This document shows, piece after piece, positions 11,403-22,856 of a stretch of 64,000 nt of DNA. Origin of the DNA: Atherix ibis (Eukaryota > Arthropoda > Insecta > Diptera > Athericidae); NCBI GenBank assembly GCA_958298945.1, contig OY282610.1:33177667-33241666 (forward strand), written 5' to 3'. Made by a program: the position numbers and the translations under genes. The stretch's first letter is position 1, and the number at the start of each line of letters is the position of its first letter. Under the pieces are notes generated by a model. It searched no databases. It was not told where the DNA came from and worked only from the letters and a program-made list of their open reading frames with translations.

Positions 11403-14400
11403 CTATGGATGTGTGCATAAGGGAATTGCTACACAATAGGAAGTAACGCAAAGAAGTAACCTGTCTCCATGGAGGGCATCCCGAGACCAAACTCTGTGTC
11501 AACTATTCAGATGCGTATTCATGCCTTGATTTACTTAACGGAAAATTCTCCCATTATTTCTGACAATATACGAGAATTTTTATAATATCTAATAAAAGAA
11601 TTGCTAATCTAGTGCGTATTTGAGACTTGCGAATAGGTGGGAGTATGGCTAGAATTAGCTTTGGAGTGTTTTTGTCAGTAACTACCGTTTCTCACCCACA
11701 ATACTCCGATTCAGTTTTTTCTGCAACATCGAGCGATAGATAATTTTTTTTCATTTAAATGAAAAATAAACTCTTGGTTAATATAAAAATAATTTAGTAA
11801 TCATCTGAATTAAATATTATATAAGTAAATTGACATTTTACGCATGTTCATTCATACAAAGTGGATACGTACGCGTATAGTCGATTTTACTGACCATTCT
11901 TTAAATATTCCGGCGGAAGGTCATATCGTTTCAATCCAATCGCTTTTGAAATACGATTATCATCATTCAGTGCCCTATATTTCTCAACTCAATTCGAGAA
12001 TATAGTTTGAAATCAATCTCTCCCCTATAATATAGCTTACACAATAATTGAGTATTGGCTGTTTGGATGGTCCTTTTACACCCTAGTGATTGTCTATTAA
12101 ATATTATATCATAAACGCACACGCAAATAAATTTCCATTCGTATACACATTTGGTTCTTAATTCTCTTCTCTTTTGGCATTTACTTTATGTTTTTCTTCT
12201 CTTCATTCTCCCAACTTTGGAACTTGGAGATTATTGCAGAGAATTAAACTGAGTTAGTTCAATTTGAATTTTATTGAGAAGAGTTCGCGGTATGCTAATG
12301 AGATGAGAGCACCTGAATTTGTTGCTTTTTGACCTTCAAAACCGCATACCAACATGATAACTACATTGATGGCGTCATCATCAACTAATGGCAGGGTCGC
12401 ATACATTCGATTTAAAGAATTTTGCACTAGAAAACAAATAATAATCAAAAATATTCTAAACTATAAATTTCCATTTAATTTATTTTAAAATTATATCAAT
12501 GAGTATGAAATTTGTTTAAAATTCTTTTTCTATAGTTTTCTTTAAGCTTTAGCCGCCATTCCCCGGCAAAAGTGTACGTGCTCGTAAAGTTTAACAATAG
12601 AGTGTGTGCAATGCACGATTTATAAACGCAAATTAAACTAATTTATGCGCAAATATGTACGAATTTTGTTCGTGCAAAGAAATTTGTAGGTTTGCCGCAA
12701 ACAAATTTCGCAAACTGCACAAGCTGTCTTATTATAGTGTAATAGTTTGAATGAACATATAGAAACGATTCATAAATTTTTTATTAGGGAATTCTCCAGT
12801 TGGTCGCTGCTGTTCTTATTTTATTTAAATACTTTGTATTTTATGAATAACGTTTATTTTGATTTTTCCAATTCGTTAATTTTAACATTTAATTCCATAT
12901 TAATTATGAACGTTATTATTTCATTTTCCACTGGCACTGTTATTGTATTAAATGTATTTATAAAGTTATAGGCAAATGATTTTATTTATATATAAATATT
13001 AAATATTCATGTTATAAACTAAATAAAATTTATCATACAATATAGAAAATATATATCGTGTATATACGTGTATGTCACGAGAAAAAATCGCAAAATTGCA
13101 TGTCAACAAGAAAAAATCAGTATTATATACGAGTATAACTGAGCTGGTCCTAAAAATTAACGATTCCACTGTAACGAAATGTTTTCTTATAAAATATATG
13201 CTTGCATGTATCAATATTTTTTAGTATATTTAAGAAAAAATATATAAAACTGATTTTAAAAGTAAGTTTTAGAAAATATATTGTATAAATTTTTTGTTGA
13301 TGTACGGATCGAAATTTTTTAATTTTTGTAGAGATAGAATCGTGTCTCTTAAACATACCCATCTACTTTAATGAAAAAATATACACAAATACGCATGTGT
13401 ATCCACGTGTAAATAAAATTAGACGAACATAACAATATATTTAATATTATAAATAACTTTTGTTTTATCTAGAAAAATGCCTACAAATATAAATCTAAAT
13501 TGACAACAAATAAATTTCATAATTTTTTCTCCTATTATATTGATTAATACGAGAAAATATATTGAGACCCATTGGTATAGAAACCAGTATTCCATCCTAA
13601 GGAAATTTTATTTAATTATATATATTAGTCAAATTTTTGTAATCATACAATTTTAATAAGACATATTATTGGAAAAAATAAATATTATATAAAAAGAAGG
13701 CATTTTACAGTTTCAATGCCCAATAATAATAGAAAATCAAATGTCTGTAGTCAAATTATAAAATAAAAAACAACCCATTTTGGTTCAAAAACATCGGTGA
13801 ATTTTTTAATATTTAATGAAAATACGCAAAAATGATTTTTGTTATTGGTAAACTCATCAAATAATAATAATAAGAATAATAAAATTTCAAAATCATTTCT
13901 ATTTTTTTCGGATTGTTTCAATTTTTTGTATGAATTTTGCAGATTATTTTAAAGAGTTATTTTTAATATCAAAATATATTAATTTACGTTTACATCTACT
14001 TTTTGTAAATGTCTCAACTTACATTAATTAAAATGCAACATTTTAGTACCACTGATGACATCACTTTAGAAAAATATTTATACTTATTTGAAAAGTTATT
14101 AAAATCTACTGCAATTATTATATATTAAAAATATTTCATTTATTATTTTTTGTCCTTTTAAAAAAATTCAAAAACAACAATTATTAATTATCCAAATGCA
14201 AATCAAATAAATTTAAAATTACTCCTGTTGTTATTATGGAATTATGTAAAAATATTAATACAATTTTTTACATTAGTTAATTAAATTACTATAACAGAGT
14301 AAATGAATAGTCCCAACATGAATTTATGTACATACTAACGATAATTCAAAGGGAGGGGGGGGGGGGTGTGTACAAAAATCATACTTACAAACTTGGTATC

Positions 14401-14600
14401 CACAGATTCATATTTAAATCTAAGAACAAATATTTAATATAAATTTTTATAGTAGATTAGGGTAAAATGGTGGATTTCACATAATGATAGCAAATCTAAC
14501 GTAATTAAATGACCGGAAATTCCGGTAGATTTAACAATTTGCGTTTGTCATTTTTTTACTTATTAATTAACAATCTTGTTAATCTATATTTTTAGATGAA
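11403..14600. other. AT-rich intergenic DNA with one doubtful exon
   Basis: Apart from a possible exon at 12254-12426 I see no gene. A G-run of about a dozen bases followed by GTGTGT lies at 14350-14369. The remainder is AT-rich spacer leading into the promoter of the secreted-precursor gene. Confidence 0.5.
12254..12426 (-). other. possible terminal exon, unrecognised
   Basis: On the minus strand a pyrimidine-rich acceptor (TTGTTTTCTAG) is followed by 57 codons with more balanced codon use than the surroundings (for example ATLPLVDDDAINVVIML and GFEGQKATNSGALISLAY), ending at a stop at 12254. No partner exon or homologue was recognised. It may equally be chance or a non-coding transcript. 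Confidence 0.2.
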
Positions 14601-14637
14601 TATAAATACCCTGCATTTTTTAAAAATTCATTCAGTT
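14601..14637 (+). promoter_or_regulatory. TATA box plus initiator of the secreted-precursor gene
   Basis: TATAAATA at 14601-14608 is followed by TCAGTT at 14632-14637, a match to the arthropod initiator consensus with its A (the expected start site) at 14634. The 33-base spacing is the normal TATA-to-start distance. The first ATG of the gene follows 25 bases later, so the 5' UTR would be very short. Confidence 0.7.
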
Positions 14638-14658
14638 GAATTTGCATACCGCGACGTC

Positions 14659-15361
14659 ATGGATATTGTATTACCAAAAACGGCAACTGCATTTTTAATT
14701 TTAGCAGGAATTCTACTGACGATAAGCGAATATGTTCAAGTAGGTGAAGAGTTGAAATTATAGAACATATTCAGATTAATGAACAGACTTATTTTACGGA
14801 TTAACATTATTTTTGTAGTGCCAAGCGTTTGAACATTCTGAAAAATCTCGAATTCGACGAGATGCCGGAAGCGAAATCTCAATGCTGGCTCTGAACGCTG
14901 CTGGACAAGCCATGGAAGCACTGCAACAAGGGGTCGCTGTTGAGGGTGAGCGAAAGGGTGCTATAAATTTTTTTGGTGCCAAAGTAGCTGCCGGTAATGA
15001 TTTTAAAACGGGCTTTGGTGATTCCATAAATTCTGATACGGACGATGAAAGTGAGAGGCGTCGGCGCAGTCCACCCAATTTTCCTGGTCGGGGTCGACGA
15101 TCACCCTGTAAAGGTAAATTCAAAACGACAACACCCAGTGGAGCTGATAATGGTGGTAACGAAGACCGTAGTGGCTTATCCGACGAAGTTGCAAAAAGGA
15201 GAAAACGTCAAGCCAATGTTAATGATCCAAACCAGATTTTACCAAAAAAGGATATTGCTGAAACTAAGAATGAATTTAAAAAAATGGTAACCGATCTAAT
15301 GCATCGATTTATGGAATGGGTACACACTGCTACGGAAACAGTTGCTCGAAGATTTGATTAA
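14659..15361 (+). CDS. secreted prepropeptide-like protein with four basic cleavage sites
   Basis: Two exons, 14659-14739 and 14819-15361, are joined in phase 0 by a 79-base intron (CAA|GTAGGT...TTTGTAG|TGC), giving 207 residues. Exon 1 encodes a classic signal peptide: MDIVLPK, then a hydrophobic core LILAGILLTI up to about residue 28. The mature part has four furin-type sites: RIRR (38-41), RRRR (107-110), RGRR (118-121) and KRRKR (153-157). These separate an Ala/Gly-rich segment, a very short SPPNFPGRG peptide, an acidic/Gly-rich linker and a C-terminal 50-residue segment with an amphipathic helix (NEFKKMVTDLMHRFMEWVH). Only two Cys are present (about 28 and 124). The compact promoter and short intron suit an inducible or tissue-specific secreted peptide, hormone precursor or antimicrobial precursor. 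I do not recognise a named family, and the function is open. Confidence 0.8.
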
Positions 15362-15476
15362 GAACAAAAACGATCCGGAACAAATGTCATTTAAAATATT
15401 ACTTATGAAAAATTTGATAAAAATTAAAGGACAAAATTAGTTAATGTTTGAAGTTATCAATAATTTTTGTTAATTA

Positions 15477-15482
15477 AATAAA
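15477..15482 (+). terminator. AATAAA polyadenylation signal
   Basis: AATAAA lies 116 bases after the stop codon of the secreted-precursor gene and is followed by A-rich sequence. It is the first canonical signal downstream. Confidence 0.6.
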
Positions 15483-16610
15483 TGTTTATGAAATTAAAAA
15501 AAAAAACAAAAAAATCATTTGAACTTTGAACATTTTTTCTTCCAGATTTAAGAAAAATTCGTCTTTTATAATATAAAATTCAAAACTTATCAAATTATTT
15601 TTGTTTTTCTAAATTGTGCTTACTTAATTAAATATAACTATTGAGAATATTTTATTATAATTATTTCAAAGTGCGTTTACTATACAAAAAAAAAATCATA
15701 AAAATTGTAATATTTTATCGAATTGGTCAGTTATCTTTTTCATACACAAAAATTATCACAAAAAAACATGCATTCATAAAAAAAAAAGATTATTACTTAA
15801 CATTTAACTAAGTTTTTGCCATGCCTTTAGTTACAATAAAAAAAGAAATAACATCTAAATAATTCATTGTAAATTATAGGAAATAATTGAAAATATCATA
15901 ATTTTCTTGTATCTAAAATTGTGTTTTTTCCTCATATTTTTATTTATAATAATAATAATAATAATATTTATATATTACTTTTATAATACATTTGTATAAT
16001 TAATTTTCTTTGATTTTTTTATAATTTATATTAATAATAATTATAATATTGATATTTATTACTACATCATACTTGTTCAAATTAGTATTACATTACATAA
16101 TTGTAAATATTTTCCTTTTTCATTTTTTTTAATAATATTAATCTATTCAATAAATCGTTCAGTTTTTTTCGTTCAGTTTATTTTTTGTTTATATTGAATT
16201 TATAAAGTTTTATAAAATGCATACTTTAAATGTAGTTTTAATGGAAAGTGATAATTCTAATAAATTATGATGAAAAATATTATTTTAGGAATAAACAAGT
16301 AAATGGAGAAAAAGACCAGCAATACAAAAGAAAGAAAAGCGTTCACATTCGATTGATTAAATTAGTCGAAGATATACGAAATATTTTGAATATTTTATAT
16401 TCGGCATATTATCGTCTATTGTGGATTTTTTTCCCTCTAAACTTAAGTATTCGTTACGGTTGTTTTTTTTTGTATTACTTTTTATAGTTATTCTTATTAA
16501 GAATAATCTTTTTTCCAATGGTTATTTCGTTTAATTTTCTTAACTTTTTTTTCTCCCTGTCATCGTAAACTTCGTTTTGTTTTTGTTTTGTTATAATTCC
16601 AAAATTAAAG
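15483..16610. other. AT-rich spacer between convergent genes
   Basis: The secreted-precursor gene (plus) and Vps29 (minus) converge on this stretch, which probably holds the Vps29 3' UTR at its right edge. It contains AAT microsatellites near 15950. No gene was recognised. Confidence 0.6.
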
Positions 16611-17941
16611 TTAACTTTTTTTATATTCTATCCGCTCGACTTTAACTTCATCACCAATTAATTGATAAACATACGTTACTACTGTAGTACTTTGTATATC
16701 CATTAAAACAAACGATGGTATTATAGATCTGGAAAAAAATCAAGAAAAAATAATTATATATACATTTACACCCTTCAGATATTATAAGAATGATTTTTGA
16801 AAGATTTATTTAAAAAAAAAAACAAGTTTTCTAATAAAATAATATACTATTCACCACGCTTGGTTTTTATATTCTGAATTTTACATAGAAATCGTAAAGT
16901 TCTGTAATAGCATTTTGTAGATAGTTCTCCTTTTTCTGACGTTGAATTATTATAATAAACGTTATAAAATAGCTTAATTAATTTAAAAAAATCTATTTTT
17001 AAAATAATTCTCTTGATTTTGCTTAAATTTTTTTGGCTTAAATAAATATTTTTAAGCGATAAAATATTAAAATTATGATAACTAATTTATACTCTGTGAT
17101 TTTTCAGGAGTGTTAAATCTCTGTCATTACTAGTTTAATTTCAATTTACCGATGTCTCACATTTTATCTGAAGTAATAAAAAAACTTCAATTGTGAAAAA
17201 AGATTCATCGGAGTGTTCTGAACAATATTTACAACAAATAAAAGTACAGGAAAGAAGTTGCTTAACCCGAAAAATAAACACATTTTTACTAACTTCTACA
17301 CAATTTTTGCTTACGTATCTAATGGATTGTATGCACCAGTCGCTGACCCAGGATTTATGTAAAATTTATTTTCATGCTCATACGCTTCGAATTTATGTGT
17401 ATGGCCTGAGATAAGAATGTCAACATCTAATTGTCTTTGAATTAGTGCTAGAGCCTCTGGATCACCCCAAGGAACAACCTGTTTCGGAAGAATTGGTTGT
17501 AAAAAATGCGAACAATTCAAAAAGCGCATTTTATCTGTAATTGTTTACCTGATGACCATGTGACAAGCCAATACGAAATTGTCCCACCGTAACAACTTTC
17601 TGTTCTGGATAGTTAAGATTCTGTAATTAAATGCGAAAGTAAAGGATTCTGACTTACATCAATGCATACTACTAGCCGAATAGTCGATTTTTACCTCATC
17701 GAAATCACCGCGAACTATGTGAACGTCATTGGCCAAAGTCTTTAAATAGTCTAGCGACTCTTTGGTGCAGAGATTTCCTGTGCACAGGATATGGTGTATA
17801 CGACCGGGAACTAATAGTTTTTTAAATTTCGCAGGAAGACTACTGCACCGATGAGGTATGTGCATATCACCGAGAACTAGAACGAGCTAATAAATGAAAA
17901 ATGATTAAAACTTTATCGGATATTTGTCTACAATTTACCAT
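16611..17941 (-). CDS. Vps29: Vps29, retromer subunit
   Basis: Five coding exons on the minus strand: 17939-17941 (the ATG alone), 17695-17886, 17549-17620, 17315-17478 and 16611-16728. All introns are GT..AG, and the total is 182 residues, the exact usual length of Vps29. The protein has the metallophosphoesterase fold with the family metal-site positions all in register: D8 and H10 (GDMH), N39 (CTGN), D62 (RGDFDE), H86 (SHGH), and H115 and H117 (SGHTH). In the animal family this site is not an efficient phosphatase. The protein is a scaffold that binds Vps35 and regulators in the retromer, which returns cargo from endosomes to the Golgi or plasma membrane. The C-terminal exon ([18 protein letters not shown]...VERIEYKK) is highly conserved. 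The start is fixed by the one-codon exon ATG|GTAAAT. No break is seen. Confidence 0.97.
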
Positions 17942-20327
17942 TTTGTTATATTAAGTATTGCCTCCAGTTTTAGTTGATTTGCTTATACCTGCGATGGGTG
18001 GACCCTAGATTATAGAACAACTGGAGATAGGCCTCTCTACACAAAAATTCTGTCCAATTATTTAAAGAGTAAATTGACAAAAACACATACACTTGCAATA
18101 TAACAAAAACGCCGTAAATCTGTGGGGGCAAATTATAAAGTTTAGTTTCCGATTGACGCGGTACCTTTAAAATTATTTTTATAAATGATATCATTACTCA
18201 TAAATACACTATACTACTTTACAATCTTATTTATTTATATATTATATTATTTTAATTTTATATTTATATAATTTATTAATAATATCTAAATTGTAAGTTA
18301 TTTAATTATATGATAAAAATTATGTGCACAAATAAGAATACATTCCACAAAATGTAAATATCAATTAAATGAAAGAATATGATATCATGTTGAAATTAAA
18401 ACTACACCACAACAAAGTAAATATAAATGTTAATGATAAACATGCATTTGTAGAAATCCTACTATTATAATACGGTCAATTAAATTTCCACAATAATGAA
18501 GGAAATTTGAACACTATTAAAATACGTTCCCATTTAATTTCTCGTACACACACTTAACATACGCCGGTACTGAACTATTTTCTGATAAATATTGAATTGT
18601 CAAAATCACAAATGTAAAAAAAAAAAAAAAGTATGAAAGCATTTCGGTATATTACCATGTTATGGAGACTGGCATGTTTTAAAACTCTCCGAAAGTGTAC
18701 AAAGTTAGGGCGCTTCATATTTGAGTGATATTTACAAAATAAATAATAATCCTCATATACAATTGAATTTAATACCAAAAGATTGGAAAAAAATTAAAAA
18801 TTGCTTTCTGTTGTGTTTAAATTATATTTTTATTTTGAATAGGTGAGTTAAAATGAATATTAATTATGCTTTTGTAAATCATAAAGTTTCTATGACGAAA
18901 ACTAGATGGCAGTACGATTTCTCACCGTGGTAGCAATATTTCAGCCAGAAAATTTCATATCCATACACGAAAATTTGACGTGCGGTCCTATACAGGTTGA
19001 TTTACACTTTGACAGCACAGAGCAAATCGTTAACCTGTCCTTATTATAAGCAGTATTCTTTAATCTAAGAACCTGTCACTCATAATATCATGGTACAGTA
19101 CTGCCATATACTGCTTATAATATGGTTGACAACGAATTATTAAATTTAATTTACAATAGAGAAAATTCCAAGAATTCGTAATAAATTATGGATAAGTTCT
19201 CCTAAATAAATAAAAATAAGCTTGTATGTAATATTGTACATCTCAACTGTTGGAGAGATAACATTCATTAAACATTACAACAGCAATATGACATTTTCGC
19301 ACATATCCCATATAAAATGTTATCTGTGATAAAGTATAAAAATTCCCTCTGTGAAATATAAAATTTTCATTTTTAATCATTGAGAAAAAAAATTCAATTT
19401 TTTATTGGAAGAATTTTTGTTATTAGATATGGTATATTTTTAGGCAGCTGTCAGACTGTAAGCAAATTTAATTTCTTAAACCGCGGATGTTTAAGAAAAT
19501 CATATCTTCACTATTAATTTCCTCGACATTCTAATGAACACTTCCAAGGTTATCTAGGCTATTTTTTTTTATTTACTAGGCAAGGAATGCAACAATCAAT
19601 TTTGTAATTTAGTTAGTAACAACCGCGATGCTAAGAAATTCTGCAGATAAATTCGAATCCTGATTATAGTTCGCATTCGAGTGTTGAGCTTGTTTCGGGT
19701 TCAGTATGTTAATTTTTTTTGCTTTTTAACAATTTTTGACACGTTATCTGGACACTTGCATAGTGGCAAGTCGGTAGTATACTTACTTTCACCTTTTATA
19801 TTTCGCATTATTGGATCTGACTGACACGTTAATTTATTTTTCTATTTTATTTTAAATAAAAAGTTACTATACGGGAATGGCTTGTATTACTTAAAAATTA
19901 AAAGAATCATTTTATATTTAATTGGGTGAATAAATTCAATTTCGAAATGTTAAATTCGATCGATTAGAAAAATGTAATCTGAAATCGGTTTCTTATTTTT
20001 GTTATTATTATTGTGTGAGACGAGAAGGCTGCTAAAGCCTTAAAAACGCACTATTCTATCAAGTAAAAAGATATTAAACAAAGGATATAAAATAAAAATT
20101 CTCAAGTACAATTATATTAATAAAAATGGAAAATCTAAAGTTGTGATCTTATTTTTTATATACGATAATAGTTAAATGAAGTAGGAAGAGAAAAGAAAAG
20201 TTTTATACTATTACTATTATCATTATTATTGTTATTGTTATTTTTTTTTTGTATTAAAAAATATCAAATTAAAAGTGTAAAAAAGCTATTTCGAAACTAT
20301 AAGATAATAATTTGGTAGTCTATTAAA
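17942..20327. other. divergent intergenic region, Vps29 / Zip102B
   Basis: Vps29 (minus) and Zip102B (plus) are transcribed away from each other across 2.4 kb. Their 5' UTRs and promoters must lie here, but I find no convincing TATA/initiator pair. No other gene is recognised. A CA-rich run and several AT microsatellites are present. Confidence 0.5.
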
Positions 20328-22420
20328 ATGGATGAGACTCTGATGTTACTTTTGCTTGTTTTTGTTATGCTTGTTGGTTCATATTTAGCCGGGAATATAC
20401 CTTTAGTTGTCAATCTATCGGAGGTAAATAAACAATAAACCATAAATTGTATAGAATGGATCTTCTGTTATTGAATGATGAATTTTACATAATAATAAAA
20501 CTATTTCTTTTCGTTCCCATCAATTTAGGAAAAATTAAAAGTTGTGACAGTATTTGGTGCTGGTCTTCTAGTTGGAACTGCACTAACAGTCATAATTCCG
20601 GAGGGTATACGAGCCCTGTATGAAGATGGTCGTGTTGTTATTCCTGTACATGAAGACGATACCTTAAGGAGTACTGCAACACACAGTATTGAAAATGTTA
20701 GTGACGATACTAGTCATATTGATGATCATTCCAGCACAATTGGCATCTCTCTGGTTTTAGGTGATTTTAAATAAAAGACGAACTTCTTCTCTTCTTTTAT
20801 TATTTTATTTAACTTTCACTTTTTTTTTTTTTACTTTAATGAAATTTGCAATTGAATATTTTTTTTGTAGGTAAATACATGAAAGGTATTCAGTACTTTT
20901 TCCATAGGGATACTATTAGTTTTATGGGGTTAAAAAAAGTAATTCGCACCGAAAAAATGTAAGAAAAAGTTTATTAAATTCCATTCCAAATAGGTCGAAT
21001 TACTACAAGAATATTTATTTCAGACAACAAAAAAAAACATATGGGTTAGAAACTAAAACAGCTTATGCATATCATAAAAATGTCAGTAAAACCGAGAGAA
21101 AAAAGAAAATTCCACACATTTTCTTAAAAATCATACAGCACTTTAAAAAAAAATACTAGATCTCTTTTTATTCTACACATAAACGAGGCCAGATAATCAG
21201 CGAATCGTATTTGCTATGTTAACAGCATCTTTATCTAATTTTATCTACACTCTCCGCGTCCACTAACTATTATTTACATGATAAGAGTATATTAATCTTT
21301 TGACTAATTAGCATATATGTACACATGAGAGTATAAATCTTTTCGATAAAAGAATTTTTATCTTTTTTTGCCCAAACTATGCTATATAAATTTTTTTCAC
21401 TTTCCATATGGAATAATGTTATAAAATTGTATATTAATAAAATTTATACTCTTGTAAGTGAGTATAAATTAAGTTTAATATATTTTAAATAGAAATACTT
21501 TTTAGTATTTTTCGCTTTACAAATAATCGATGAAGTTTTTGCTTTGAAAAAAAAACAAATTATTTTTCAAGATTTATTGTAGAAAAAATTACCAACTTAA
21601 ATAAAATTATAACAAATATTTTATATTAAAAATAATTATTTTTAGGTTTCACATTTATGATGCTAGTTGATCAAATATCACAACGAAGGAGTGAAGGAGT
21701 ATCAGCAGATAGAAATATAACAGCAACACTAGGATTAGTCGTTCATGCTGCTGGTATGTGATTAGATAAAATTATGCAAAAAAAGAAATACAGACATGGT
21801 TAATTTTATATTTTAGTTAATATGTAAATATATTGTACATATTTTTTTTATATTTATTTATTCATATTGAATTTGTTTGTTTTCTTTTTCGGTTACAATT
21901 TCTATTGTATAAACTATAAGCTGATGGAGTTGCTTTGGGTGCTGCGGCTACAACGAGCCATAAAGATGTCGAAATGATTGTATTTTTGGCTATAATGTTA
22001 CATAAAGCACCGGCTGCTTTTGGTTTAGTTAGTTTCCTGTTACATGAAGGCATTGATAGGCAACGTATACGAAAGCATTTGGGAATTTTTTCCTTATCCG
22101 CACCATTGCTGACTCTTTTAACATACTTTGGAATTGGTCAGGAACAAAAAGAGACTCTTAATTCAGTTAACGCTACCGGAATTGCAATGTTATTCTCGGC
22201 TGGGACATTTTTATATGTTGCTACAGTCCACGTTCTACCTGAATTGACACACAATAGTAATTCACATCGACATTCTTCCAGCGGAGCACACTATAACCAT
22301 TTAGAAGATCCAACAGCTACCACCACTAAAGGTTTCTCTGGCCTACGAAATTCTGAATTGTTCATTATGATTTGCGGTGCACTGTTGCCACTTGTAATCA
22401 CGTTCGGACACCATCATTAA
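20328..22420 (+). CDS. Zip102B: Zip102B, SLC39A9 (ZIP9)-type zinc transporter
   Basis: Exons 20328-20423, 20529-20760, 21646-21753 and 21921-22420 join with consistent phases (0, 1, 1) to a 311-residue protein; human ZIP9 is about 307. The donor of intron 2 (G|GTGATT) is weak but gives the conserved [15 protein letters not shown] junction. The protein has the ZIP fold: a signal-anchor-like TM1 ([17 protein letters not shown]), TM2 near [17 protein letters not shown], a His/Asp-rich loop, then TM4 with HAAADGVALG (H143, D147) and TM5 with [10 protein letters not shown] (H173), the metal-path residues of the family. ZIP9 proteins import zinc into the cytosol from the Golgi/secretory pathway or outside the cell. 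A second His-rich loop ([15 protein letters not shown]) precedes the last TM, and the C-terminus is GHHH. It is complete and unbroken. In D. melanogaster the gene sits on chromosome 4. Confidence 0.95.
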
Positions 22421-22496
22421 TTGTATATAAGGCAAAAATATGAAATTCAGATGTCTCCGTTCAGAATAGTGTAAATTAATGAAAACAAAAAGAACA

Positions 22497-22506
22497 AATA
22501 AATAAA
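22497..22506 (+). terminator. polyadenylation signals of Zip102B
   Basis: Two overlapping AATAAA hexamers (22497-22502 and 22501-22506) lie about 80 bases after the Zip102B stop codon. Confidence 0.65.
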
Positions 22507-22826
22507 CATACTATAAAAAAAAACAATAATAATAATAATAATTGAAACAGTAAACTAGTACGATTAAATCGAAATTATTCATATACATACATTTATTTTT
22601 ATCGAAGAATTTTTTAAATAAAATTTATTATACGTCGGAAATTGTTTCTATTCATTTTGTTTTGTATTTTTTTATTATTATTTCAATAAAATGTAAAAAT
22701 TATTTTTCTTAGATTCATCGAAAGTTGAAAGATACCGTTTTCATAATACGTTTATGATTTCATACCTACATAACTACACCAACAGCTCACAACCCTTTCT
22801 ATTATGTTCAAGTTTACTCGCCATTC
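22507..22826. other. spacer between Zip102B and the satellite
   Basis: AT-rich sequence without a recognisable gene. It separates the Zip102B polyadenylation signals from the satellite by only about 320 bases. Confidence 0.6.
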
Positions 22827-22828
22827 TT

Positions 22829-22856
22829 TTTTTTGGCGCCAGAAAACGCCAAAAAA
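22829..22856. repeat. inverted satellite word at the left edge
   Basis: TTTTTTGGCG (22829-22838) and CGCCAAAAAA (22847-22856) are perfect 10-base inverted copies around an 8-base loop. All the words read downstream are in the second orientation, so a single word is inverted exactly at the border with unique DNA. Confidence 0.8.
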
